From Actinomycetota bacterium (lineage in GTDB: Bacteria > Actinomycetota > Actinomycetes > Mycobacteriales > Micromonosporaceae), in NCBI GenBank assembly GCA_005885115.1, contig VAXX01000164.1, positions 1 through 15,798 of the forward strand: a stretch of 15,798 nucleotides of DNA, given 5' to 3'. The translations under genes and the position numbers were made by a program. Positions 8,915 to 15,798 of this stretch are shown one piece after another (within the stretch, counting starts at the first letter, position 1; each line of letters starts with the position of its first letter). The notes beneath the pieces were generated by a model. The model had not been told where the DNA came from, made no database searches, and was given only the letters and a program-made list of their open reading frames with translations.

Positions 8915-9379
8915 TCAGGCCCCGGGCTCCTCGCCGGCCTGCGCCGCGGCGAGCAGGGTGCGCAGCCCGCGGATCGCCTCCAGGGCGTACTTCTTGTCGG
9001 TGGCCTGGATCGCCATCATCGGGATCAGGTCGTCGTCGCGCAGCTCCAGGCTCGCCCACGGGGCGCCCCGGGTGAACTGGACCGACCGTACGACGTCCCA
9101 CGGCAGGTCGTACCCGCCGACGAGGTTGCGGACCCGGATGCCCCGCTCGTCGGCCTCGACCCGGGGCCGGGTGAACATCAGGATGCCCAGCGCGCCGAGG
9201 ACCCCGAGGACGATCATTGCCCACTGGTCGCTGGCCTGGAACACGCCCTTGCCGCTGTCGGTGGCCCCGCGCAACGTGGTGGCCACGGCGGCGAACACGG
9301 CGACCACGACGACGGCCAGTACCCACGCCACCCGGGTCGCCTTGATCGGCTTGGCCCGGACCAGCCCTACGGTCTGCAT
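8915..9379 (-). CDS. PH-domain membrane protein
   Basis: Two hydrophobic helices (about residues 15-37 and 52-72 from the ATG) are followed by a bacterial PH-like domain with the typical VEADERGIRVRNLVGGYDLPW start and a tail ending AGEEPGA. Small PH proteins of this kind often follow hisG in actinomycetes; their ligand and role are unknown. The start is ambiguous: ATG 9379 (154 residues), overlapping the hisG end not at all but only 2 nt after it, or GTG 9394 (159 residues), overlapping hisG by 13 bp. Neither has a convincing Shine-Dalgarno, apart from GTAGG almost touching the ATG. Coupling to hisG translation is likely either way. Confidence 0.85.
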   Translation of the reverse strand: MQTVGLVRAKPIKATRVAWVLAVVVVAVFAAVATTLRGATDSGKGVFQASDQWAMIVLGVLGALGILMFTRPRVEADERGIRVRNLVGGYDLPWDVVRSVQFTRGAPWASLELRDDDLIPMMAIQATDKKYALEAIRGLRTLLAAAQAGEEPGA

Positions 9380-9393
9380 ACCTACAGTCTGCA
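9366..9393. repeat. 13-bp direct repeat at the hisG/PH junction
   Basis: CCTACGGTCTGCA (9366-9378) and CCTACAGTCTGCA (9381-9393) differ at one base with a 15-nt period. The left copy supplies the ATG of the PH gene; the right copy contains the hisG stop. In the PH frame it encodes QTVG twice if the GTG start is used. Confidence 0.8.
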
Positions 9394-10227
9394 CGCGTGG
9401 ATGTCGGTCACCAGAATCGCCCGGGCACCCAGGTCGTACAGCTCGTCCATGATCCGGTGCACCTCGGCGCGCAGCACCATCGCCTGTACCGCCACCCAGC
9501 CCTCCCGGCGCAGCGGCGAGATGGTCGGCGACTCGATGCCCGGGGTCAGCGCGGTGGCCGCGTCCACCTGGTCGGCGGGTACGTCGTAGGCGAGCATCAC
9601 GTACCGCCGGGCCACCAGTACGCCCTGCAGCCGGCGCAGCAACTGGGTCACCGGCCCGTTGCCGGGGTCACCGATCCGGCGGATCAGCAGCGCCGAGGAC
9701 TCCAGGATCGGCTTGCCCACCGGCGAAAGGCCCGCCTGACGCAGCGTCGCCCCGGTGGACACCACGTCGGCGATCACGTCTGCGACGCCGAGCCGGATCG
9801 CGTTCTCCACCGCGCCGTCCAGCGGTACCACCGTCGCGGCGATGCCCAGGTCGGCCAGGTGCCGGGCGACCACCCCGGGGTACGCGGTGGCGATCCGCCG
9901 GCCGGCCAGTTGCCCGATGTCGGTGAGCGTCTCGGGGCGGGCGGCGAACCGGAAGGTGGCCCCGCCGAAGCCCAGGTCGAGGATCTCCTCCGCGCCGGCC
10001 CCGGCGTCGACCAGCAGGTCCCGGCCGGTGATGCCGAGATCCAGGTCGCCGGAGCCGACGTACGTGGCGATGTCGCGGGGCCGCAGGTAGAGGAACTCGA
10101 CGTCGTTGTCGACGTCGCGGCAGATCAGGTCGCGGTCGTCGGACCGCTGGCGGTACCCCGCCTCGCGCAGCATCTGCGCGGCCGGCGCGGACAGGGTGCC
10201 CTTGTTGGGGACGGCGATTCGCAGCAC
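9382..10227 (-). CDS. hisG: ATP phosphoribosyltransferase (long form)
   Basis: First committed enzyme of histidine synthesis: ATP + PRPP give N1-(5-phosphoribosyl)-ATP. At 281 residues it is the long, self-regulated form with a C-terminal ACT-like histidine-binding domain (about 205-281, ending RAILVTDIHACRL). The N-terminus MLRIAVPNKGTLSAPA and GSGDLDLGITGRD (58-70) are family signatures; the PRPP-binding loop is ADVVSTGATLRQAGL (153-167). The start is GTG with GAGAGG upstream. hisE lies 55 bp upstream on the same strand, so the first two pathway steps are co-transcribed, as is usual in actinomycetes where these two genes sit apart from the main his cluster. Intact. Feedback inhibition by histidine is expected from the family. 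Confidence 0.98.
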   Translation of the reverse strand: MLRIAVPNKGTLSAPAAQMLREAGYRQRSDDRDLICRDVDNDVEFLYLRPRDIATYVGSGDLDLGITGRDLLVDAGAGAEEILDLGFGGATFRFAARPETLTDIGQLAGRRIATAYPGVVARHLADLGIAATVVPLDGAVENAIRLGVADVIADVVSTGATLRQAGLSPVGKPILESSALLIRRIGDPGNGPVTQLLRRLQGVLVARRYVMLAYDVPADQVDAATALTPGIESPTISPLRREGWVAVQAMVLRAEVHRIMDELYDLGARAILVTDIHACRL

Positions 10228-10282
10228 GGGGAGCCTCTCATCGAACGGGCCTTTAAGACGAAACGACCTTCAGACGATGGGC

Positions 10283-10546
10283 TCACAGATGTCGGTACAC
10301 GTCCTCCAGCTTCAGGTCCAGCGCCAACATGAGCACCTGGGCCTGGTAGAACAGCTGGGAAATTTCCTCGGCGGCGCGCTGGCGGCTCTCGTACTCGGCG
10401 GCCATCCAGGACTCGGCGGCCTCCTCGACGACCTTCTTGCCGATGTGGTGCACGCCGCGCTCCAGCGCCGCGACGGTGGACGATCCGGGGGTACGCGCGG
10501 CGGCCTTGGCGGACAGCTCCGCGTACAGCTCCTCGAAGGTCTTCAC
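10283..10546 (-). CDS. hisE: Phosphoribosyl-ATP pyrophosphatase
   Basis: Second step of histidine synthesis: hydrolysis of PR-ATP to PR-AMP and pyrophosphate, Mg-dependent. It is a stand-alone 87-residue all-helical MazG-like protein; in many other bacteria it is fused to HisI. The sequence [37 protein letters not shown] (metal-binding EExxE at 41-45), [15 protein letters not shown] and the ending EDVYRHL match the actinobacterial form closely. The start is GTG 10546 with no good Shine-Dalgarno, 29 bp after the DUF2267 stop, so it may rely on the upstream message. hisG follows. Confidence 0.97.
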   Translation of the reverse strand: MKTFEELYAELSAKAAARTPGSSTVAALERGVHHIGKKVVEEAAESWMAAEYESRQRAAEEISQLFYQAQVLMLALDLKLEDVYRHL

Positions 10547-10575
10547 GAGGGCCGATTGTCGCAGGTCGGGCTCGT

Positions 10576-10965
10576 CTAGAAACGACCGGGTGGGGCGGGG
10601 ATCAGGTCCAGCAGATCCTCCGGTACGGCGACGGCCACGTCGACCATGACCGCGTCCGGTACCCCGTGGGCGACCGCGGTCAGCACGGTACGTACCCGTT
10701 CGCCGGCTTCGTCGGGCTCGCAGCCGCCCCGCTGGGCGACCCGGTAGAGGAAGCGCGACCGGTCCATGTGCGCACCCTCGTCGTCACTGGGGCGCCGGCG
10801 GCGGACCCGGGAACCCACCTCGGTGGGGAGGTTCGTCGCCAGGTACCCGGCGGTACCCGACGGCAGCTCCTCTCCCAACGTGGTCAGCACCGCGCTGACC
10901 GTCACCTCGACCGGCTCCGGTACGCCGGCCCGCCGTACCTCGTCCAGGAGCTCCTGATAGCGCAT
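10576..10965 (-). CDS. DUF2267 family protein
   Basis: A 129-residue soluble protein. The arrangement of two similar helical halves, [14 protein letters not shown] then [22 protein letters not shown] and [10 protein letters not shown] then [14 protein letters not shown], is that of DUF2267. Members are of unknown function and common in actinomycetes and in stress-linked loci. The start is ATG 10965 with GGGAG four nt upstream. It is the first gene of the minus-strand run that continues into hisE. A divergent glycosyltransferase starts only 32 bp away, so both promoters must lie in or overlap these genes. The family assignment rests on pattern recognition of the sequence. Confidence 0.8.
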   Translation of the reverse strand: MRYQELLDEVRRAGVPEPVEVTVSAVLTTLGEELPSGTAGYLATNLPTEVGSRVRRRRPSDDEGAHMDRSRFLYRVAQRGGCEPDEAGERVRTVLTAVAHGVPDAVMVDVAVAVPEDLLDLIPAPPGRF

Positions 10966-10997
10966 AGCGCTCCCAGTACCCGGGTAGCACCTGAGGT

Positions 10998-11900
10998 ATG
11001 CCCGATGAGCCCCCCACCCGACACGACATCGACGAACGCGACATCGACGTGCTGATCCCCACCTGTGACCGCCCCGCCGAACTGGCCGTGACCCTGGCCG
11101 GCCTGGCCGCGCAGGACGGCGGGTTCGGCGTGGTCGTCTCGGACCAGTCCGACGGGATACCGGTATGGGAGCACGGCGCGGTGGCCGGGATGGTGCGGAT
11201 CCTGCGCCACCAGGGGCACCCGGTGCGGCTGTACCGGAACCTGCCCCGGCGCGGAGTCGCCGAACAGCGGGCGTACCTGCTGGACCGGTCCCGGGCCCGG
11301 TACGTGCTGTTCCTGGACGACGACGTGTGGCTGGAGGCGGGCTCGGTACGCCGGATGCGTACCGCCATCGAGGAGCTGGGCTGCGGCTTCGTCGGCAACT
11401 TCCCGCACGGACTGTCCTTTGTGGACGATCACCGGCCGGAGCAGGAGAAGGCGTACCGGGAGTGGACCGGCCGGCCGTACCCGGAACGGATCCGGCCCCG
11501 GGGACCGCACTGGCAGCGCGCCAACCTGCACGCCGCGGCGAACCTGCTGCACGTCCAGCAGCGGCTGCACCTGGAACCGGGGCAGTGGCGGGCGTACAAG
11601 GTGGCCTGGCTGGGCGCGTGCGTCCTGTACGACCGGGCCGTGCTGGTCGCCACCGGCGGGTACGACTTCTGGTCGCGGGTACCGGCCGACAGCGTCGGCG
11701 AGGACGTGGCCGCCCAACTGCGGGTCCTGGCCCACGCCGGCGGAGCCGGGATCATCCCGAGCGGCGCGTACCACCTGGAGAGCCCGACGACGCTGCCCGA
11801 GCGGGGCATGGAGTGCTTCGACGACCCGCTAGTGGCCGAGCAGATCGGCAACGGCCTCGACGACCTCGGCGACCGGGATGTCGGCGACGAACGAGGGTGA
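10998..11900 (+). CDS. Family 2 (GT-A) glycosyltransferase
   Basis: Inverting sugar transferase with a GT-A fold. Residues 16-24 (IDVLIPTCDRP) are the nucleotide-binding start of the fold, and FLDDDVWLE (105-113) holds the metal-binding DxD. GACVLYDRAVLVATGGYDFW and the later ED segment (SVGEDVAAQL) are acceptor-side features common in the family. No membrane segments, 300 residues. Donor and acceptor are unknown; with the neighbouring GT9 it probably builds a surface or secreted glycan. The start is ATG with GAGGT directly upstream, so spacing is short. The last 72 bp, coding for LVAEQIGNGLDDLGDRDVG and the end, overlap antisense with the GT9 3' end; this tail looks like an extension past the domain. 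Confidence 0.88.
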   Translation: MPDEPPTRHDIDERDIDVLIPTCDRPAELAVTLAGLAAQDGGFGVVVSDQSDGIPVWEHGAVAGMVRILRHQGHPVRLYRNLPRRGVAEQRAYLLDRSRARYVLFLDDDVWLEAGSVRRMRTAIEELGCGFVGNFPHGLSFVDDHRPEQEKAYREWTGRPYPERIRPRGPHWQRANLHAAANLLHVQQRLHLEPGQWRAYKVAWLGACVLYDRAVLVATGGYDFWSRVPADSVGEDVAAQLRVLAHAGGAGIIPSGAYHLESPTTLPERGMECFDDPLVAEQIGNGLDDLGDRDVGDERG

Positions 11901-12902
11901 GTGCGCGCAGCCGGAACCGCCGCCGCGCGCCGGGTACAGGTCCCGGGTGCAGTCCAGGCCGCACTCCGGGCAGTGGATGGTCCACGAGAGCAGCGGCCGG
12001 TGCCGGTGCCGGTCCACCGGCGCCCCGTTGATCAGGTTGCCGACCCAGTAGAGGCCCACGGTCGCCGCGCCCACGGCCTCCGCCAGGTGCACCGGGCCGG
12101 TGTCGTTGGAGATCACCACGGCACAGCGGGCGTACAGCGCGGCCAGGCCACCCAGGGGCAGCGCATCCACGAGCGGGCGCGCCGGGTGGCGCATGGTGCC
12201 CAGGACCCGGGCGACGACGGGGCGCTCCGGTCCCGTACCCGTGACCAGAATCTCGGCGCCCGCCGCGGCCAGTGCGTCGCCGACGGCGGCGAACCGCTCC
12301 GCCGGCCAGCGCCGCCGTTCGTCGGTGCTGCCCGGATGCAGCGCGACCAGCGGACGGCCGGTCTCGGGGACCAGCGCCGCGGCCGCCTTGCGGTCGTCGT
12401 CGGTCAGCTCCAGACGCGGGTGGTACGTGACCGGAGCCGCCCCCACCAACCGCACCACCTCGAGATAGCGGAACACCTCGGGCTGGTAGTACACGTAGCG
12501 GGTCCACCGGTCCAGCGGGGCGGCGTCGGGCGCCCGCAGCCCGGCGGTGATCCGGGCGCCGAGCCCGGCGACCAGCGGGTTGGTGTGGCGGCCCCCGCCG
12601 TGCAGTTGGAGCGCCAGGTCGAAGCGCTCCTCGCGCAGCGCGGCGAGGAACCGGTCGGCGTCCCCCGGCCGCTCCCCCGGGCCCGGATCGCGGACGCCGG
12701 GCAGCGGCGGCAGCTCCACCACCCGGTCGACCGGGCCCGGCCGGCCGGTCAGGAACCGGGCGTGCCACGGCGCACCGAGCAGGACGATCTCGGCGCGCGG
12801 GTACGCCGAGCGCAGCGCGTCCAGCGCCGGCAGCGCGAAGATGTAGTCCCCCACGGCGTTGGCCCGCAGTACGGCGATCTTGTCCACGTCCGGCTCCGGC
12901 AT
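11829..12902 (-). CDS. Family 9 glycosyltransferase (ADP-heptose:LPS heptosyltransferase-like)
   Basis: A GT-B enzyme of the WaaC/WaaF/WaaQ superfamily, 357 residues. The N-terminal domain starts KIAVLRANAVGDYIFALPAL (8-27), the acceptor half. The C-terminal donor half shows VALHPGSTDERRRWP (186-200) and the signature SNDTGPVHLAEAVGA (265-279). Four cysteines near the end (311, 314, 318, 332) form a CxxC-x3-C-x13-C group, perhaps a metal site, as seen in some actinobacterial members. The presumed organism has no LPS, so the acceptor is likely a different surface glycan; heptose-like or other donor sugars are possible. ATG 12902 lacks a strong Shine-Dalgarno. It is divergent from the hemerythrin gene (58 bp) and its 3' end overlaps the GT2 gene antisense. 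Confidence 0.9.
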   Translation of the reverse strand: MPEPDVDKIAVLRANAVGDYIFALPALDALRSAYPRAEIVLLGAPWHARFLTGRPGPVDRVVELPPLPGVRDPGPGERPGDADRFLAALREERFDLALQLHGGGRHTNPLVAGLGARITAGLRAPDAAPLDRWTRYVYYQPEVFRYLEVVRLVGAAPVTYHPRLELTDDDRKAAAALVPETGRPLVALHPGSTDERRRWPAERFAAVGDALAAAGAEILVTGTGPERPVVARVLGTMRHPARPLVDALPLGGLAALYARCAVVISNDTGPVHLAEAVGAATVGLYWVGNLINGAPVDRHRHRPLLSWTIHCPECGLDCTRDLYPARGGGSGCAHSPSFVADIPVAEVVEAVADLLGH

Positions 12903-12921
12903 GTGTAGCCGCTACCCGACC

Positions 12922-12958
12922 GGGTACGCCCGAAACGACGGGTACGAAAGGTGGGTAG
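12922..12958 (+). promoter_or_regulatory. Repeated GGGTA(C/G) boxes in a divergent promoter region
   Basis: GGGTAC occurs at 12922 and 12940, GGGTAG at 12953, and CTACCC (GGGTAG on the other strand) at 12912-12917, all within 58 bp between GT9 and the hemerythrin gene. GGGTAC resembles the -10 of actinomycete SigB-like stress promoters, which would fit a hemerythrin gene. No clear -35 (GNNT at the right distance) is seen, and GTAC is common throughout this DNA, so the call is weak. Confidence 0.3.
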
Positions 12959-12960
12959 TC

Positions 12961-13518
12961 ATGGCCGAGAAGCGGGACATGATCGATGCACTCATCCACG
13001 ACCATCGTGAGGTCGAGGAGATGTTCGTCGAGCTGGAGAGCACCGAGAACAGCCCCGAACGGGTACGCGAGCTGACCGACAACGTGATCACCGAGCTGGT
13101 CCGCCACTCGGTGGCCGAGGAGCAGTACCTCTACCCGACCACGCGCAAGGCCCTGCCCGGCGGGGACGCGCTGGCCGACCGGGAGATCGAGGAACACGCG
13201 GCCGCCGAGCGGACGATGAAGCAGTTGGACGGGATGGACCCGAGCGACCCCGCGTTCAACGGGCTCCTCGCCGAGCTGATCACCGACATCCGCGGGCACG
13301 TCGCCGAGGAGGAGAACGACCTGTTCCCGCGGCTGCGGGCGGCGTGCGGCCAGGAGGAGCTGGAGGAGCTGGGCAACAAGATCCAGCAGGTGAAGAAGGT
13401 CGCGCCGACCCATCCGCACCCGAACGCGCCGGACACCCCGCCGCTGAACAAGATGGGCGGACCGGTACTCGGTCTGGTCGACCGGGTACGCGACGCGCTG
13501 GGGGCGCGCAGCCACTGA
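12961..13518 (+). CDS. Hemerythrin HHE cation-binding domain protein
   Basis: A four-helix bundle that binds a di-iron centre; family members act in oxygen or NO/peroxide sensing and stress defence. Candidate ligands are H13 (IHDHREVEEMF), H49 and E53 (RHSVAEEQYLYP), H79 (EEHAAAE), H113 and E117 (RGHVAEEENDLFP): the full set for HHE proteins. Residues 140-185 form a Pro/Asn-rich linker and a short basic helix ending VRDALGARSH. ATG 12961 (185 residues) is chosen over an upstream in-frame start at 12859 because AAAGG sits nine nt upstream and the extra residues would lie within the GT9 gene. Its stop is only 8 bp from the stop of the converging radical SAM gene. Confidence 0.93.
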   Translation: MAEKRDMIDALIHDHREVEEMFVELESTENSPERVRELTDNVITELVRHSVAEEQYLYPTTRKALPGGDALADREIEEHAAAERTMKQLDGMDPSDPAFNGLLAELITDIRGHVAEEENDLFPRLRAACGQEELEELGNKIQQVKKVAPTHPHPNAPDTPPLNKMGGPVLGLVDRVRDALGARSH

Positions 13519-13526
13519 CGGCTGCG

Positions 13527-14522
13527 CTAGAAGGTGCGCTGGTACAGGGCGCAGCCGCGGCACACCTCGGGCGGCTCGTCGCCGGACAGGCGGGCCCGGA
13601 AGTCCTGGTACGCCGGGCCCTCCCAGATGTCCCGGAAGCTGGTACCGGTGCGCAGGTCACCGAGGGCCACCCGGTCGTCGCCCATGACCATGCAGCAGGG
13701 CTGGACGATGCCGGCGCTGGTCACGTAGGCGCCGTCCCACGGCCAGGTGCAGCCGGGTCCGGGCGCACCGTCCAGCCGGGGCAGCCGCAGCAGGACCCCG
13801 GACTCCTCCGCTCTGGTCCGGGCGGCCGCGAAGGCGGCCGTGGTGGCCGCCCGGTCGGCCCCGGACCAGAGCGCCTCGGCGGCGGTGTAGTCGCGGATCT
13901 CCCGGTACGCGCCGTCGTCGGGGGTGTCGCCGAAGTCGTGCGAGAGGTTCTGGACGCGTACCTCCTGCACCCCGACCGTACCCATCAACTCCACCAGCTC
14001 GGGCAGCTCGGCGATGTTGCGGCGCATGGCCACGAAGACCACCCGGATCCACGGCCGGTCCCCGCCGGCCGCCCGCTTGGCGGCCACCAGGCCGGCGAGG
14101 TTTCCGACCACCGTGTCGAAGTCCGCGCCGTCCCGGATCGCCTCGTACGTGCCGGCCCGCGCCCCGTCCAGCGAGACGTGCAGCCAGTCCAGCCCGGCCT
14201 CGACCAGCGCATCGGCTCTCGTACGGCTGAGCAGGGTGGCGTTGGAGTTGAACCCGACCTCGATCCCGCGCGCCTTGGCCAGCCGGATCATGTCCAGCAG
14301 GTACGGCGACAGCAGCGGCTCGCCCAGGCCCTGCAGGGTCAGCCGGCGCAGCCCCGGTACCTCGTCGAGGAGCCGCCGGTACAGCTCCAGCGGCAGGGCA
14401 CCGGCCAGCTTGTTCACCGGGGGCCGGTACCGCACCAGGCACATCGCGCAGCGCAGGTTGCAGGCCGAGGTGACCTCTACCTGCAGGCTCTCGGGCAGCG
14501 GCGGCAGGAGCGAGCGGCTCAC
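13527..14522 (-). CDS. Radical SAM protein with SPASM-type C-terminal domain
   Basis: The CNLRCAMC motif (C21, C25, C28) binds the [4Fe-4S] cluster that cleaves S-adenosylmethionine. LTLQGLGEPLLSPYLLDMI (60-78) is the following strand-helix with GE, and VSLDGA is a typical later strand. The C-terminal part has C258, C276-C277 and C321/C324 (CxxC), a SPASM-like set for auxiliary clusters. Length 331, intact. SPASM enzymes modify peptides, sugars or enzyme side chains; the substrate here is not known. The start is GTG overlapping the stop of the small upstream gene (GTGA), so translation is coupled. Neighbouring glycosyltransferases hint at a sugar substrate, but the tiny coupled partner leaves a peptide role open. 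Convergent with the hemerythrin gene. Confidence 0.93.
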   Translation of the reverse strand: MSRSLLPPLPESLQVEVTSACNLRCAMCLVRYRPPVNKLAGALPLELYRRLLDEVPGLRRLTLQGLGEPLLSPYLLDMIRLAKARGIEVGFNSNATLLSRTRADALVEAGLDWLHVSLDGARAGTYEAIRDGADFDTVVGNLAGLVAAKRAAGGDRPWIRVVFVAMRRNIAELPELVELMGTVGVQEVRVQNLSHDFGDTPDDGAYREIRDYTAAEALWSGADRAATTAAFAAARTRAEESGVLLRLPRLDGAPGPGCTWPWDGAYVTSAGIVQPCCMVMGDDRVALGDLRTGTSFRDIWEGPAYQDFRARLSGDEPPEVCRGCALYQRTF

Positions 14523-14728
14523 GTCGTCAACCGGTCGAGGTTGACCTCCCGGTCCGGCCGGCGGCGCAGGTACTCCGCCTCCAGCTCGGCGGTCCGGGTC
14601 AGGTGCATCGCCAGCGCCGGGTCCGGCGCGTGGCGCAGCGTGTCCAGCCTGGTCCGGTGCAGGCTGGCCAGCTCCCGGTACAGGTCCTCGTCGGTCAGCT
14701 CGGCAGCCTGAATGCCATGGGTCGCCAT
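14519..14728 (-). CDS. Small DUF6158-like protein
   Basis: A 69-residue hydrophilic, mostly helical protein starting MATHGIQAAELTDEDLYREL, with HRTRLDTLRHAPD and LEAEYLRRRPDREVNL. It resembles short actinobacterial proteins catalogued as DUF6158 (recalled, not searched). No cysteine, signal peptide or membrane segment. ATG 14728 has GGAG five nt before a CCGGT spacer and is preferred to an in-frame start at 14761. It ends in a 4-bp overlap with the radical SAM gene, so the two are made together. Function unknown. It could be a partner or carrier for the enzyme, but its wide spread without such a neighbour would argue against that. Confidence 0.75.
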   Translation of the reverse strand: MATHGIQAAELTDEDLYRELASLHRTRLDTLRHAPDPALAMHLTRTAELEAEYLRRRPDREVNLDRLTT

Positions 14729-14771
14729 ACCGGCTCCGGTACCCCGGCTCGGGCGGCTCAACCGGGCATGC

Positions 14772-15690
14772 TCAGGGTACCGAGATCCGGTGGCCGTCCA
14801 GGAACTGTTCGCTGCCGTCCTGCGCGGAGCGGACGTACGCCTCGACGGTGTACGTACCGGACGCCAGGTTCACCGTCACCGTGGCCTCCCCCCGGTTCGG
14901 GGCGGCCGCGTTCAGTCGTACCGGCTGATCCTGGATCACGCCGGAGCCGGTCCGGACCCGGACCCGGACCACTCCCTCGAAGACGCTGCCCGCCACCCGT
15001 ACCTTGATGGCGTGCCCCACTGGGGCGCCCTGCTGCGGGTCGATCAGCCAGACCGGCGCCAGGACGTCCACGGCCGGCCCCCGGACGAGTACCCCGCCGG
15101 TCGCGGGCAGCCCCCGGAACGTGCTCACCGGATGCCCGTCCACGAGCAGCGCCACCTTGGTGGTCCCACTCGCCGCCGTCACCGTCCAGATCAACTGTTC
15201 CCGGCTCAGCCGCACGGTCGCCGGGTCGTACCCGCCGGAGCCGTCGGGTACGCCGGTCAGGTCCACCGTCGCGGTGTCCCCGTCGACCCGGACCGCGTGC
15301 ACGCCCACCCCGTCCGGCCACGGGCTGGTGTAGTCCGGGTCGAACGCGCTGTTCGCGGTACAGGCGCGGGCCGGAGCCGGTCGTACCGACGTAGTAGACG
15401 GGCAGGTTGGCGCTGGGCGGGATGGGACCCGCGGTCGCGCCCGGCTGCGCCGGGGTCGGGGCACCGAGCCGGGGTACCCCGAACATGGCCAGCGCGAGGA
15501 GCGCGGCCGCGACCAACGCCGTACCCCCGGTGAAGCTCACCAGGGCCAGGCCGCGCGGAAACCACGCCGGCCACCACCTGGCCCGGCGCCGGGCGATCTT
15601 CGTCCGGATCGTGTCCAGCGCGTCCGGCGCGACCTCGACCGTCTCCGCCTGCGCGGCGAGGATCCGGCGCAGCGCGTCTTCGGGTGTCAT
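14772..15690 (-). pseudogene. GerMN/Gmad2-domain membrane protein, internal deletion with frameshift
   Basis: Encoded directly after a SigE-family sigma factor (ATGA overlap), so probably its co-expressed partner. Residues 1-45 are cytoplasmic, followed by one membrane helix (about 48-70), a Pro-rich linker, and the start of a GerMN fold (LPVYYVGTTGSGPRLYRE). The frame then changes at 15350-15356. The second frame continues NSAFDPDYTSPWPDGV, finishes GerMN (LSREQLIWTVTA) and enters a Gmad2 immunoglobulin-like domain (GHAIKVRVAGSVFEGVVRV to DGHRISVP), stopping at 14772. Relatives have about 25 more residues between LYRE and the DPDY segment, so bases were lost there and the frame broken. Read literally, translation from 15690 runs in the wrong frame to a stop at 14758 (310 residues). 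Families named from sequence pattern; function in actinomycetes unknown. Confidence 0.8.
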
Positions 15691-15798
15691 CGCACCGCCT
15701 CCAAGGTCGTGCGCAGCGCGGCGATCCCCCGCGATGCGTGGCTTTTCACCGCGCCCCGACTGATCCCCATGGCGTCCGCGATCTCACTCTCCGACAGG
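15687..15798 (-). CDS. SigE-family ECF RNA polymerase sigma factor, C-terminus only
   Basis: The last 36 codons are visible: LSESEIADAMGISRGAVKSH, then ASRGIAALRTTLEAVR and TGA. This is sigma region 4.2, the helix-turn-helix that reads the -35 box, and the SEIADAMGISRGAVKSH form is characteristic of the actinobacterial SigE (ECF) family. Core-binding region 2 lies outside the window. The stop overlaps the start of the GerMN/Gmad2 gene by ATGA, meaning translational coupling, a common layout for a sigma factor and its membrane partner. Confidence 0.9.
   Translation of the reverse strand, partial: LSESEIADAMGISRGAVKSHASRGIAALRTTLEAVR

Noticed and set aside
13344..14711. A 455-codon plus-strand open frame over the radical SAM gene
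   Set aside because: It is antisense to an intact enzyme with all cluster cysteines and shows no motif of its own.

Overview
The window is very GC-rich (low seventies percent by eye). Its core gene order (hisE-hisG-PH protein, infC-rpmI-rplT-rRNA methylase-pheS-pheT), the SigE-type sigma factor and the protein sequences point to a high-GC actinomycete, most likely Micromonosporaceae. That placement is inferred from synteny and protein feel, not from a search. The tetranucleotide GTAC is strikingly common (about 160 copies counted by eye), while CTAG occurs only about four times.

Layout. Nearly everything is on the minus strand, so transcription runs from right to left. Far right: the C-terminus of a SigE-family ECF sigma factor, overlapping (ATGA) a membrane-anchored GerMN/Gmad2-type protein that carries an internal deletion and frameshift. 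Next come a 69-residue DUF6158-like protein overlapping (GTGA) a radical SAM/SPASM enzyme, then a plus-strand hemerythrin HHE protein, a family-9 glycosyltransferase (minus) and a family-2 glycosyltransferase (plus) whose 3' ends overlap antisense. This is a small accessory block of redox and glycan genes. The minus-strand housekeeping block follows: DUF2267, hisE and hisG (first and second steps of histidine synthesis), a PH-domain membrane protein, a structured leader, infC with an AUC start, rpmI, rplT, a SpoU/TrmH-type RNA methyltransferase, then pheS and pheT. The window ends at the left in a large ATP-binding LuxR (LAL) regulator whose HTH domain runs off the edge.

The most notable feature is a set of lesions in otherwise well-conserved genes. 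The LuxR gene has an 83-bp tandem duplication plus a compensating 1-bp shift. pheS has an in-frame TAA at a conserved active-site serine. The RNA methylase lacks about 18 residues including its motif-1 arginine. The GerMN/Gmad2 gene lacks about 25 residues and is frameshifted. Either the assembly has local errors or the strain carries real damage; an essential pheS with a stop codon makes raw-read checking the first priority.

The best intact regulatory story is the infC leader. It has an 11-bp hairpin, a terminator-like 9-bp hairpin with a UUCUUCUU tail nested inside a second 9-bp stem, and a strong Shine-Dalgarno followed by AUC. This is the layout expected for attenuation plus IF3 start-codon autoregulation. 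There are no tRNA or rRNA genes, CRISPR arrays or insertion sequences that I can see, and no gene-free stretch longer than 300 bases.
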